A stretch of 64,000 nucleotides of DNA, taken from Pedobacter sp. BS3 (GTDB taxonomy: Bacteria > Bacteroidota > Bacteroidia > Sphingobacteriales > Sphingobacteriaceae). The position numbers were made by a program, and so were the translations under genes. The notes beneath the pieces were generated by a model that was not told the origin of the DNA, searched no databases, and saw only the letters and a list, made by a program, of their open reading frames with translations. Location of the stretch: assembly GCF_008274585.1 (NCBI RefSeq), contig NZ_VTRT01000005.1:62001-126000 (forward strand). Direction: 5' to 3'. This document shows positions 51,815 to 60,522 of this stretch, one piece after another (within the stretch, counting starts at the first letter, position 1; every line of letters starts with the position of its first letter).

Positions 51815-53437
51815 ATGAAAACAGCTTATTCCTTCATTGCATTATGGTTATGTATCATCACGGGTAGTGCCGTAGCAGAAACCTGTCCGATTATTCCACA
51901 ACCGGCAACCTGTCAGAAAAATGCCGGAACCTTTAACCTGAATAGCCGGGCTACTGTTGCCATCCGCGGGAAAGCATCAGCTTCCCAGGCTTATTATCTT
52001 CAGAAGGAAGTATTGCGGCTAACCGGTATTGCATTGGCAGAAAATACAGTTGGGAAATCGCCTGCTATTGAGTTGAATTTAATTCCCGGAAGGGCCGACG
52101 GAGAAGCTTATACGCTGCAGATACAACCGGCCAAAGTAACTATCAGCTCGGCTTCTGCCGAAGGTTTATTTAACGGGATAGAGAGTTTCTTGCAATTGGC
52201 TTTATTTTCCCCGAATAACGGACGGGCTGTACAGATTCCCTGCTGGAACATCAGCGATAAGCCTTTATACGGCTGGCGTGGTATCATGTTAGATGAATCG
52301 CGGCATTTCTTCGGAAAAGAAGTTGTGAAAAATATCCTCGACTGGATGGCCTTTTATAAGCTGAACCGTTTTCACTGGCATTTAACCGATGAACCGGGAT
52401 GGCGATTTGAGGTGAAAAGATATCCTAAGCTGGCACTGGTTGGCGGTATTGGCGATTATTCGAATCCTGCAAAGCCGGCACAGTTTTACACGCAGGAAGA
52501 TATTAAGGAAATTGTAAGCTACGCGGCCGAGCGGTTTATTGAAGTAATCCCAGAAGTGGACATGCCGGGACATGCAACCGCGGCCAATAAGGCATATCCA
52601 GCCTATAGCGGTGGCGGTTCGGCGGCGCATCCCGATTTTACTTTTAATCCCGGTAAGGAAGGAACGTACGCTTTCCTGACCAATATCCTGAAAGAAACTG
52701 ATGCGTTATTTCCATCGCAAATGATTCACCTGGGCGGAGACGAGGTGAGCTATGGAAATGAGAAATGGGCCACTGACTCCGGCATTCAGGCGCTCAGGAG
52801 CAAGTACCAGTTAAAAGACCTGAAAGCGGTTGAAGATTATTTCATTCAGCGTATGGCCGATAGCGTATTTGTCATGAATAATAAAGTATTGGCCTGGGAT
52901 GAAGCCGTTAGCACCAACCTGCCGGCTAACAAGACCATTGTGCTTTGGTGGCGGCATGATAAACCACAGCAGTTGAAGATGGCCCTGGATAAAAAGTACA
53001 GCGTGGTGCTGTGTCCGCGAATACCCCTGTATTTTGATTTTGTGCAGGATAGTACCCACCAGGTAGGTCGCAGGTGGGCCGGGGATTTTGCATCGCTGAC
53101 CAAGCTATACAACTTTTCGGGGACTGAATACATTCCAAATGCCGGTAACAATTCATTGCTATTAGGCATGCAAGCCAACCTGTGGACGGAAAAGATTGCC
53201 ACCACACAGCGTTTGGAATATATGCTTTTTCCCCGGATTGCAGCCCTGGCAGAATCTGCATGGACAGCTCCGGCTAATAAAGATTTTGGACAGTTCAAGA
53301 ACCGGTTAAATCCGCATCTGGCCTTGTATAAGGCCTCGGGGCTTAGTTATTTCAATGCGCTTGATGCAAAGCTTACACCCGAAATTATTGACCCGGCAGC
53401 CAGGGAACAGAAGATGTTCCAGATGCTGGATAAGTAA
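51815..53437 (+). CDS. Beta-N-acetylhexosaminidase, GH20
   Basis: Removes terminal GlcNAc/GalNAc. Start is ATG at 51815 after an in-frame TTG. Signal peptide at ~1-20 (AVAE), a GH20b N-domain at ~25-145, then the barrel: GWRGIMLDESRHFFGKEVV, FHWHLTDEPGWR, EVIPEVDMPGHATAA and MIHLGGDEV with the Asp309-Glu310 catalytic pair. The leader upstream is a run of AACTTTTAAC-like words. Fits a polymer of hexosamine and uronic acid. Confidence 0.94.
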   Translation: MKTAYSFIALWLCIITGSAVAETCPIIPQPATCQKNAGTFNLNSRATVAIRGKASASQAYYLQKEVLRLTGIALAENTVGKSPAIELNLIPGRADGEAYTLQIQPAKVTISSASAEGLFNGIESFLQLALFSPNNGRAVQIPCWNISDKPLYGWRGIMLDESRHFFGKEVVKNILDWMAFYKLNRFHWHLTDEPGWRFEVKRYPKLALVGGIGDYSNPAKPAQFYTQEDIKEIVSYAAERFIEVIPEVDMPGHATAANKAYPAYSGGGSAAHPDFTFNPGKEGTYAFLTNILKETDALFPSQMIHLGGDEVSYGNEKWATDSGIQALRSKYQLKDLKAVEDYFIQRMADSVFVMNNKVLAWDEAVSTNLPANKTIVLWWRHDKPQQLKMALDKKYSVVLCPRIPLYFDFVQDSTHQVGRRWAGDFASLTKLYNFSGTEYIPNAGNNSLLLGMQANLWTEKIATTQRLEYMLFPRIAALAESAWTAPANKDFGQFKNRLNPHLALYKASGLSYFNALDAKLTPEIIDPAAREQKMFQMLDK

Positions 53438-53512
53438 GCGGATTAGCATATGACCTTCTCACTTTGAACTTTGGTTTCTTTTGACTTTTGATTTTTAACT
53501 TTTGACTTTAAA

Positions 53513-55894
53513 ATGCGTATTCATCAGTTAGCAGCAGGCGCCTTAGCGGTGCTGATTATGACAGCGTCTACACCGCCTAAGAAAATCTACCATAAAGGCT
53601 GGATAGACCTGAATAAAAACGGTAAAAAAGATATTTACGAAGATCCGGAACAGCCGTTGGAAAACCGGTTGAACGATTTAATATCCCAGATGAATCTGGA
53701 TGAGAAAACCTGCCAGATGGCTACTTTGTACGGTTATAAGCGGGTTTTACAGGATTCGTTACCTACAGAAAAGTGGAAAACAGCCATTTGGAAGGATGGC
53801 ATTGCCAATATTGACGAGCATCTGAACGGTTTCCTGAACTGGAGCAAAACCGATACGTCGGTTTATGCCCGCGACATCAGGAAACACGTTTGGGCAATGA
53901 ATGAAACACAGCGGTTTTTCATTGAGCAAACCCGTTTAGGTATTCCGGTAGACTTTACAGACGAAGGTATACGTGGGGTAGAGGCTTACCAGGCTACCGG
54001 TTTTCCAACGCAGCTGAACATGGGCATGACCTGGAATAAAGACCTGGTGTATCAAATGGGACAAATTACCGGGATGGAAGCCCGGGCATTGGGCTATACC
54101 AATGTGTATGCGCCTATCCTGGATGTTGCCCGCGACCAGCGCTGGGGACGTTTGGAAGAAGTTTACGGCGAAGACCCGTACTTAGTTGCCCGTTTGGGTG
54201 TAGAAATGACACGAGGGATGCAGCAAAATAACCAGATAGCTTCAACGGTTAAGCATTTTGCGGTGTACAGTGCCAATAAAGGAGCCCGCGAAGGCCTCGC
54301 TCGTACAGACCCGCAGGTAGCGCCGCGTGAGGTGGAAAATATCCTGCTTTACCCGTTTAAAAAGGTATTCCGGGAAGCGCATCCGCTGGGTGTGATGAGC
54401 TCATACAACGATTATGACGGTATACCTATTACCGGCAGCGACTACTGGCTTATCCAGCGTTTACGTAAGGAATTCGGTTTTGGCGGATACGTGGTAAGCG
54501 ACAGCGATGCCCTGGAGTATTTGTATTCCAAGCATCATGTAGCAGCCAATTTAAAGGAAGCTGTTTTCCAGGCGTTTATGGCCGGATTAAATGTGCGCAC
54601 TACCTTTGTTGCACCAGATAGCATCATTATTTATGCCCGTCAGCTGGTTAAGGAAGGCCGTATTCCAATGGATACCATTAACAGCCGGGTAAAGGATGTA
54701 TTGCGGGTGAAATTTAAGCTGGGTTTGTTTGACCATCCGTATGTAAGCAATGCGGACGAAAGCGCTAAGCTGGTAAACAATGCTGAACATCAGGCGGTAG
54801 CGCTAAAAGCGTCGCGGGAGAGTATTGTGCTGCTGAAAAACAATAATCACCTGTTGCCTTTATCCAAAAACAAAAAAGTAGCCGTTATCGGCCCCAATGC
54901 CGAGGATATGGGCTATGCGCATACACATTACGGCCCGCTGGCATCACCAAGCGTTTCGGTGTTGCAGGGAATAAAGGATAAGATTGGCGCCGCTAATGTA
55001 TTCTACGCTAAAGGTTGTAACCTGGTAGACAAAACCTGGCCCGAAAGCGAAATATTGCCGCAGGAACCGGGCAAAGAAGATTTGCAGATGATAGATGAAG
55101 CGGTTGCCGCTGCTAAAAAGAGTGATATTGCCGTGCTGGTGATGGGTGGAAATACACAAACAGCCGGCGAAAATAAAAGCCGTACCAGCCTTGACCTTAC
55201 CGGTTATCAGCTCGATTTGGTGAAAGCGGTTAAGAAAACCGGCAAACCGGTTGTGGTAGTGCTCATCGGTTCGCAGCCTATGACCATTAACTGGATTGAT
55301 AAAAATATTGATGGTATCATCTATGCCGGTTATCCCGGAGTTAAGGGCGGCATTGCTGTGGCTGATGTATTGTTCGGTGATTATAATCCCGGTGGAAAGC
55401 TTACGCTGACATTCCCCAAATCGGTTGGACAGATACCGCTAAACTTTCCAACCAAGCCCAATGCACAAACTGATGAAGGCGAGCATGCCAAAATTAAAGG
55501 CCTGCTTTATCCGTTCGGTTTTGGTTTGAGCTACACTACATTCAGCTACAGTAATCTGACTATCAGTCCCAAAACGCAGCAGGCAAACGGCAATGTACAG
55601 GTTTCGGTAACCGTTACCAACAGCGGTAAAGTTGCCGGCGATGAAGTGGTTCAGCTATATATCAGGGATGTGCTGAGCAGTGTAACTACGTACGAGAAAT
55701 TGTTAAAAGGCTTTGAGCGTGTCTCCCTGAAACCGGGCGAAAGCCGGGTGGTTAATTTTACCCTGGTTCCTGATGACCTGGCGCTGTATAACCGCCAGAT
55801 GCAGCATGTGGTTGAGCCCGGAGAGTTTAAGGTAATGATAGGTTCTTCTTCAGAGGATATCCGTTTAAGCGATAGCTTTGAGATAAAGGATTGA
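53513..55894 (+). CDS. Glycoside hydrolase family 3 beta-glycosidase
   Basis: Beta-glucosidase/xylosidase-type enzyme of 793 residues. Signal peptide at ~1-20. The (beta/alpha)8 domain contains LGIPVDFTDEGIRGVEA, GRLEEVYGEDPYLVARLGV, STVKHFAVYS and YVVSDSDALEYL with nucleophile Asp330. The second domain (SIVLLKNNNHLLPLSKNKKVAVIGPNA) and C-terminal fibronectin-III-like domain (~680-790, EVVQLYIRDVLSSVTTYEKLLKGFERVSLKPGES) are complete. Substrate is not determined. It is the last gene of the polysaccharide locus. Confidence 0.93.
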   Translation: MRIHQLAAGALAVLIMTASTPPKKIYHKGWIDLNKNGKKDIYEDPEQPLENRLNDLISQMNLDEKTCQMATLYGYKRVLQDSLPTEKWKTAIWKDGIANIDEHLNGFLNWSKTDTSVYARDIRKHVWAMNETQRFFIEQTRLGIPVDFTDEGIRGVEAYQATGFPTQLNMGMTWNKDLVYQMGQITGMEARALGYTNVYAPILDVARDQRWGRLEEVYGEDPYLVARLGVEMTRGMQQNNQIASTVKHFAVYSANKGAREGLARTDPQVAPREVENILLYPFKKVFREAHPLGVMSSYNDYDGIPITGSDYWLIQRLRKEFGFGGYVVSDSDALEYLYSKHHVAANLKEAVFQAFMAGLNVRTTFVAPDSIIIYARQLVKEGRIPMDTINSRVKDVLRVKFKLGLFDHPYVSNADESAKLVNNAEHQAVALKASRESIVLLKNNNHLLPLSKNKKVAVIGPNAEDMGYAHTHYGPLASPSVSVLQGIKDKIGAANVFYAKGCNLVDKTWPESEILPQEPGKEDLQMIDEAVAAAKKSDIAVLVMGGNTQTAGENKSRTSLDLTGYQLDLVKAVKKTGKPVVVVLIGSQPMTINWIDKNIDGIIYAGYPGVKGGIAVADVLFGDYNPGGKLTLTFPKSVGQIPLNFPTKPNAQTDEGEHAKIKGLLYPFGFGLSYTTFSYSNLTISPKTQQANGNVQVSVTVTNSGKVAGDEVVQLYIRDVLSSVTTYEKLLKGFERVSLKPGESRVVNFTLVPDDLALYNRQMQHVVEPGEFKVMIGSSSEDIRLSDSFEIKD

Positions 55895-55924
55895 AGGGAG
55901 TATTGGGTATTGCGTATTGAGATT

Positions 55925-56035
55925 CCTGATTGAGCGAAACCCTGGCTTCGTTCAGTTACTTTTAAGCCTCCGGCTTGTTACACTACTTAATATAACGCAG
56001 ACAGCGTTCAAAACGCTGTCTGCGTTATGGATGGC
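55925..56035. repeat. 111-bp dispersed repeat carrying a 17-bp palindrome, copy 1
   Basis: Starts CCTGATTGAGCG and ends GCGTTATGGATGGC. It contains a perfect 17-bp stem (55992-56008/56012-56028, CAA loop) with core CGCAGACAGCGTT. The first 70 bases recur at 57381-57450. The region 55895-56377 has no gene. Confidence 0.8.
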
Positions 56036-56122
56036 CCCCGACTATCCGGAGTGTTCAGCGCAGCGTCACTCCGGATTGGTAGAATGATGATGAGTTTTTG
56101 AACTCATTTAAAGAGAGTCAGT

Positions 56123-56314
56123 TAACGTGAGTCCGGGATAGGAAACGCACAACCTGCTCGTTTGCAAAACGAGTGCATAAATCTCTGTCGTTTGTAACGC
56201 CGGTAATAGCGGCCTTTGCTTGCTTTAAGCAACATTGCGGCGTTGCAAACGCCGTTTTATGGCATCCCGATTGCAAATCGGGACGAGCCTGCGCCTTAAC
56301 CCGAACTCACGTTA
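56123..56314. mobile_element. MITE-like element with internal TTGCAA palindromes
   Basis: Terminal repeats TAACGTGAGTCCGGG (56123-56137) and its complement with one mismatch (56300-56314). The 192-bp element has no ORF. It holds three palindromes with GCA loops: CTCGTTTGCAAAACGAG (56157-56173), GGCGTTGCAAACGCC (56239-56253) and CCCGATTGCAAATCGGG (56266-56282). Confidence 0.6.
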
Positions 56315-56377
56315 GTTAAGCTAAATAATAATCGAACTCAAGTTCATAGGTTTCAAAAACCGATGAGGTTTTTACTA

Positions 56378-57076
56378 TTACTCCGCAATCGATAAGCACT
56401 GCTTTAAAATCACTTCAGCCTTCTTAATGTTGTTTTCGGCATACCCCGTGGTTCCGTATTTTACAACTCCCTTATCAATAATTAAATTGGTAGGATATGC
56501 GGAAATGTTAAACTCTTTTGCTATTTGAAAACCGGAAGGAACCTGATTATAAATAAAGGGATTGGTTTTCATAAACTCGCTTATGGTTGCTCCACTATCT
56601 AAGCAAACAGCAATAAATTCCACATTTTTATATTCCCTATACTGCTCATATAGTTGGTTCAAAAGAGGAATTTCAGCTTTACAAGGTGGGCATTTCACAA
56701 ACCAGAAATTCAGTACAACAATTTTATCTTTCAGGATATCATTCCAGTAGTCTTTGCCCGTCATGTCAGTCATGTAAGGGAATTTTATTTTTTTACCGAT
56801 AAAATTCCCCGGGTTACTGCCGTAGATTTGTTTATTCTCGTTATTACTCACTCTTTCCCGTCTGATTATCATATATTCATCGCTCCCGGTTTTGCTTTTT
56901 TCTAATTTATAATCACCGGTCTTTATCATTGATAACCACTTTTCATAAGGATAAACAAGGCCTGCGGAATCCTTTACCAATGATTTTTCAGATAACGGGA
57001 TCCTGCTTGTTTGGCTAAGGCCTTCAACGCTTAGAAATGTGCATACAGCTATTAAAAAAACTGGCAGTTTTTTCAT
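56378..57076 (-). CDS. TlpA/thioredoxin-like disulfide reductase
   Basis: Exported thioredoxin-fold protein of 232 residues. Signal peptide at ~1-20. Active site WFVKCPPCKAE with Cys129 and Cys132, preceded by KDKIVVLNF. The cis-Pro region is NISAYPTNLIIDKG. The N-terminal ~95 residues are a separate unknown domain. Its start is one base after the stop of the truncated gene (TAAAATG), so it was probably second in an operon whose first gene is now broken. Confidence 0.9.
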   Translation of the reverse strand: MKKLPVFLIAVCTFLSVEGLSQTSRIPLSEKSLVKDSAGLVYPYEKWLSMIKTGDYKLEKSKTGSDEYMIIRRERVSNNENKQIYGSNPGNFIGKKIKFPYMTDMTGKDYWNDILKDKIVVLNFWFVKCPPCKAEIPLLNQLYEQYREYKNVEFIAVCLDSGATISEFMKTNPFIYNQVPSGFQIAKEFNISAYPTNLIIDKGVVKYGTTGYAENNIKKAEVILKQCLSIAE

Positions 57077-57077
57077 T

Positions 57078-57380
57078 TTACTTGATCAGGGTTTGTGTTT
57101 GCGTCTCCGTCCCGGCATAGGAAAGCTTTAGGTAACTTTTTTTATTGGATGGCGTGTATCTAAACGCCACATCGGTAACCAGCATACCCATGTATTTGAA
57201 ATTTCGTTTCTCTACACTTTTTAACGACCAATATTTGGGGTTTACGGGATTTTCGCTTTCATAGAGCGTAATTTTACCGGCATTAACATCTTCGTTAGAG
57301 ATGATGCGTATTTTAAAATCGAAGTCTTTCTTACCATCGGTATAAAAACCAAATTTGCTATCGTTTACATCATTAAAAGT
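57078..57380 (-). pseudogene. C-terminal remnant of an unknown gene cut by a repeat
   Basis: In-frame coding sequence of about 100 residues (TFNDVNDSKFGFYTDGKKDFDFKIRII start, KSYLKLSYAG near the end) ends at TAA (57080-57078), one base before the TlpA-like ATG. Reading upstream it enters the 111-bp repeat and reaches a stop 12 codons beyond, without a start codon. The N-terminus has been lost. Family unknown; coupling to TlpA-like suggests it once encoded a partner. Confidence 0.75.
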
Positions 57381-57608
57381 CCTGATTGAGCGAAGCTCCG
57401 GCTTCGTTCAGTTACTTTTAAGCCTCCGGCTTGTTACACTACTTAATATAGAGGTTGTCTCAAAAGTCCCCTATGGTCATCCTGAGCCTGTCGAAGGATT
57501 GGTTCATTATGGCTACAGGCGCTTCCCCCGAGGCTTCGGGGTCAGCGTGACTGTAAATAGATGGTTTTACTGACTTGAGACAACCTCTACGGATGCGTTA
57601 CGGATGGC
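57381..57608. repeat. Dispersed repeat copy 2, interrupted by a MITE
   Basis: The first 70 bases match copy 1 at 55925 with few differences, and the end (GCGTTACGGATGGC) matches its end. In between sits a MITE-like insertion, 57451-57587. Together they fill the gap between the gene remnant and the cytochrome gene. Confidence 0.75.
57451..57587. mobile_element. MITE-like element, 137 bp, TA flanks
   Basis: Perfect 13-bp terminal repeats GAGGTTGTCTCAA (57451-57463) and its complement (57575-57587), with TA immediately on each side, as for transposons that target TA. No ORF. The interior carries CATCCTGAGCCTGTCGAAGG, a dispersed Bacteroidota repeat word. Confidence 0.75.
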
Positions 57609-57628
57609 ATAAATACCGTTGCTATTTA

Positions 57629-58030
57629 TCAGTTGGCAACTGCAACCGGATGTTTATTTCCGTTGTGGCAGGTAATGCATGATACCGCCATCACCGCTTC
57701 GCCTTCTTTAGATTTATGATCTTTAAAGTATTTTTTATTGATACGCATGGTCATGCGCATCATGTCGCGGGCAATTTCTTTGTGATGATTTTCATCGCTG
57801 GCAAAATCAAGATGCTTCGGATCATCTTTTTTCTGGGCGTGACAGAAATTGCATTTTACGCCTAATGCCGCTTTAAATGAATCCATCACCTTGTCTAATT
57901 CTTCATGGCTGATGTCTTTCGGAAGTACTTTGAGATTTTTTGCTTTATGCTCATCGGGTGGCGTATTGGCTGCTGCTAAAACAATAAATGCGAAAACAGC
58001 AGTTATTGCCATTAGGTAATTTTTTTTCAT
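57629..58030 (-). CDS. Small secreted di-heme cytochrome c-like protein
   Basis: Start is the ATG at 58030; the longer frame upstream is not coding. Signal peptide at ~1-22 (TAVFAFIVLAAANT), then two CxxCH motifs: CNFCH in ALGVKCNFCHAQKK and CITCH in MAVSCITCHNGN near the end. The rest (DISHEELDKVMDSFKAAL, DENHHKEIARDMMRMTMRINKKYF) resembles the cytochrome subunit family seen with photosynthetic reaction-centre-like c-type cytochromes in Bacteroidota. Probably a periplasmic electron carrier. Confidence 0.88.
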   Translation of the reverse strand: MKKNYLMAITAVFAFIVLAAANTPPDEHKAKNLKVLPKDISHEELDKVMDSFKAALGVKCNFCHAQKKDDPKHLDFASDENHHKEIARDMMRMTMRINKKYFKDHKSKEGEAVMAVSCITCHNGNKHPVAVAN

Positions 58031-58103
58031 GATGCTCTGTTGTTGGTACGACCAATGTAGAGTTTTTGATAATTTTTTACACAAAAAATACATAATTATT
58101 TTG

Positions 58104-58769
58104 TTACAGTTTGGTTGCCCGTAACATTTCGCGTTTGCCGGGAGCCCCGGGAGCCTTCTCTATGCTAAAACCTAATGTTTTCATGCTCCGTTTTAAGTTT
58201 CCGGTTATGGCGTAAGTAACAAATATACCGCCGGGAATAAGGTAGCGGCAAACCTGGTGCAGCGCTTCGGTAGTCCACATTTCGGGCTGATGCAATGCCG
58301 CAAACGCGTCAAAATAAATAATGTGGAATTGTTTTTCTGATGTGAAATCCATGAGCCGGCAATGGGCAACCTCCAGCTTGCAGCTTTCGCTGCTGGTTAC
58401 TTCGTGATTGAAACTATGGGGATAACTACTGATGAAATTTTGCCATAAATCAGCATTTATATAGTTATTGTATCCCGTTTCGCGGAGTATATCAACCGTT
58501 AGGGGATAGGCCTCAATACCGGTGTAATTTAACCGGATGTTGTTTTGTGCGCAATAATCGGCGCTGAGCAAAAAGTTTAAACCGGTTCCAAAGCCGACCT
58601 CAAGCACGTTTATTTCAGTAACCGGATGAAGGTTCAGGTAGTGCTGCAATCCGGATTGTAAAAACACATGGCGGCTTTCCTGCACGGCTCCATGCCTGGA
58701 ATGGTAATGCTCGCCAACGGTGGGGTTGTAAAGCGTTTTGGAACCATCGGATGTAGTAACGAAGTGCAT
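58104..58769 (-). CDS. mnmD: tRNA wobble uridine methyltransferase MnmD-type
   Basis: SAM-dependent methyltransferase of 221 residues related to the methyltransferase half of MnmC, completing mnm5s2U34 in tRNA. Motifs: VGEHYHSRHGAVQESRHVFL, NVLEVGFGTGLNFLLSADY (SAM site), YTGIEAYPL, and IIYFDAFAALHQPEMWT. No FAD oxidase half is present, as in the stand-alone MnmD form. CATCTTTG on the minus strand (58786-58793) is a near-consensus promoter box. Confidence 0.92.
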   Translation of the reverse strand: MHFVTTSDGSKTLYNPTVGEHYHSRHGAVQESRHVFLQSGLQHYLNLHPVTEINVLEVGFGTGLNFLLSADYCAQNNIRLNYTGIEAYPLTVDILRETGYNNYINADLWQNFISSYPHSFNHEVTSSESCKLEVAHCRLMDFTSEKQFHIIYFDAFAALHQPEMWTTEALHQVCRYLIPGGIFVTYAITGNLKRSMKTLGFSIEKAPGAPGKREMLRATKL

Positions 58770-58799
58770 GGGCTTACTTTTCCTGCAAAGATGCGAAAT

Positions 58800-59020
58800 A
58801 TAAGATTGAGGTTAAGGATTAGGTTGAGGTTAAAGGCGTAAGGTAAAAAGTTTAAGGCGGATAATGAGAGACAAGAACATAGAGACAAGAAACAAGACAA
58901 GTAGCACAGACTAGAAGAAGGGTTAAGGATGAGGCCATATAACAATTCAACAATAAAGCAATTTAACAATCTAAAAACACAATACCTTGCGGCGAGGCCC
59001 CAACCAACTAACAACAAATC
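58800..59020. repeat. Low-complexity repeat, reverse orientation of the 22/32/63-kb family
   Basis: Purine-rich words GACAAGAAACAAGACAAG and GGTTAAAGGCGTAAGGTAAA are the reverse complement of words at 32110-32230. No gene. Confidence 0.6.
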
Positions 59021-59023
59021 GGG

Positions 59024-59737
59024 CTAATGTACAGTTACAACTTTATCCAAAGGCAACCGCCAGTGCGGCGTTAAGGGCTTATCCGTATTGCGTTTTCCTA
59101 AAGCAATAACTACAGGAATTATGCCTTGCTTAAGATTCAGGATTTTTGCTACTTTAAACGGATTGAAACCTTCCATCGGGCAGGTGTCTATTCCTCTTGC
59201 CTGTGCTGCAAGCATCAGTGTTTGCGCCGCAAAAATACTGCTTTTGGTTGCCCAATGGTATAATCCCGATGCGCCTAAGGGCATTAGAATAAAATGCCTG
59301 GTAAATATTGTGAGGATAGATTTCAATACACTGAAAATCCACAGGGGAGTGAGCCGGGTAAACCAGACTATTTCCTTTTTCTTGTTGCGGTAGTATGCTT
59401 TCGCTTTTTCATTGTATAAACCGCTGTTTTCTACATAATCTATAAACAACCGGTAATGGTTGGCAAGACCTCTCCGTTTTGCAACTACTACCACAAATGC
59501 CGAAGCGGAAACAGCAGACCGCTGATTTTTGCAGCCCGCCCGCATTTGTTCGCAAATGGATTTATCTTTTATCCAGTGTAACTCGTAGGGCTGTATGTTA
59601 AAACTGGATGGCGCTAACTGGGCGGCCGCCAGAATGGCTTTCATATCCTCATCGGGAATGGGCTCACCGGTAAAGTATTTAGTAGCTCTTCTTCTGCTGT
59701 TTATGGTTTCAAATGCCTGCCAAAGTTGCTCGTCCAT
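59024..59737 (-). CDS. Nitroreductase-family oxidoreductase
   Basis: FMN- and NAD(P)H-dependent reductase of ~238 residues. The start is ATG at 59737 (an in-frame TTG at 59749 precedes). Signatures are RRATKYFTGEPIPDEDMKAILAAAQLAPSSFNIQPYELHWI, LMLAAQARGIDTCPMEGF and IIPVVIALGKR. Substrate unknown. A Crp/Fnr regulator gene lies 70 bases upstream on the same strand. Confidence 0.93.
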   Translation of the reverse strand: MDEQLWQAFETINSRRRATKYFTGEPIPDEDMKAILAAAQLAPSSFNIQPYELHWIKDKSICEQMRAGCKNQRSAVSASAFVVVVAKRRGLANHYRLFIDYVENSGLYNEKAKAYYRNKKKEIVWFTRLTPLWIFSVLKSILTIFTRHFILMPLGASGLYHWATKSSIFAAQTLMLAAQARGIDTCPMEGFNPFKVAKILNLKQGIIPVVIALGKRNTDKPLTPHWRLPLDKVVTVH

Positions 59738-59807
59738 AATGCTGTGCAATTTTTACTACAAAATTGCCCGGACGTTTTTTAAGAGACGATAACAAAAGAT
59801 AATAAAT

Positions 59808-60374
59808 TCACTTCAACTTGCTGCGTATGCGACTTAGTGAAACAGGCGTGATGCCCAGATAGGATGCGATATAGTGCTGCGGTATGCGCTGAATAATTTG
59901 TGGTTTTTCTTTAATGAGGTTTATATACCGTTGCGTTGGGGTATCTCTTATAAATGAGAGGAAGTGTTTCATGTAATGGAACTGTCTTTCAAAAGCGATA
60001 CTCAACAGGTATTCTTTTGTGTCGGGATGTTCATTAAGCTCCTTCAGGATTTTTTCCATGTCGTTTTTATGTATCCGGTAAAGTATGCAAGGCTCGATGG
60101 TTTCAATAGTGAAAAGACTTGGAATACTTTTGTTAAAACTCTCCGCGGAAGATACGGCCTCGTTCTCGAAGAAAAACTGGAAGGTAATATCCTTACCGTT
60201 ATTATTGAACCAAAGCCGCAGGCAACCTTTTTCAATGATAAAAGCGTTTTTTGAAACGTCACCTTCATTCAGTAAAATGGTATGTGCAGGAACTTCTATG
60301 CGTGTATAATAACGCATGTACTCATCCCATTTATCTTTTGAAAGGGGAAACTTATCTCTGAACTGGTCAAGCAT
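59808..60374 (-). CDS. Crp/Fnr-family transcription regulator
   Basis: A 188-residue regulator with a cyclic-nucleotide-binding-like beta-roll (~20-120: IEVPAHTILLNEGDVSKNAFIIEKGCLRLW) and a C-terminal helix-turn-helix (QRIPQHYIASYLGITPVSLSRIRSKL). No Cys cluster for iron-sulfur is seen. Family members often regulate adjacent oxidoreductases, here the nitroreductase; inference only. Confidence 0.92.
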   Translation of the reverse strand: MLDQFRDKFPLSKDKWDEYMRYYTRIEVPAHTILLNEGDVSKNAFIIEKGCLRLWFNNNGKDITFQFFFENEAVSSAESFNKSIPSLFTIETIEPCILYRIHKNDMEKILKELNEHPDTKEYLLSIAFERQFHYMKHFLSFIRDTPTQRYINLIKEKPQIIQRIPQHYIASYLGITPVSLSRIRSKLK

Positions 60375-60461
60375 GGTTGTTTGGTGAATTATAAAGGTTT
60401 TTAATCGTTAGTTTGTTCGCTTATATCAGTTGATAAATCCAATGTTAAGAAGATTTTTTAA

Positions 60462-60517
60462 TATAACGCAGACAGCGTTGGGCACAAACCTCATAGGTTT
60501 CTGAAACCTATGAGGTT
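60462..60517. repeat. Half copy of CGCAGACAGCGTT palindrome and a 15-bp hairpin
   Basis: ATAACGCAGACAGCGTT at 60463-60479 is one arm of the palindrome found at 41175 and 55992, without its partner. It is followed by a perfect 15-bp stem (60487-60501/60503-60517) and T-rich tail. A degenerate relative of the hairpin is near 56345-56370. Confidence 0.6.
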
Positions 60518-60522
60518 TTTAA

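Noticed and set aside
57451-57587. Full insertion sequence
   Set aside because: Only 137 bp with inverted ends; no transposase frame, so a miniature element.
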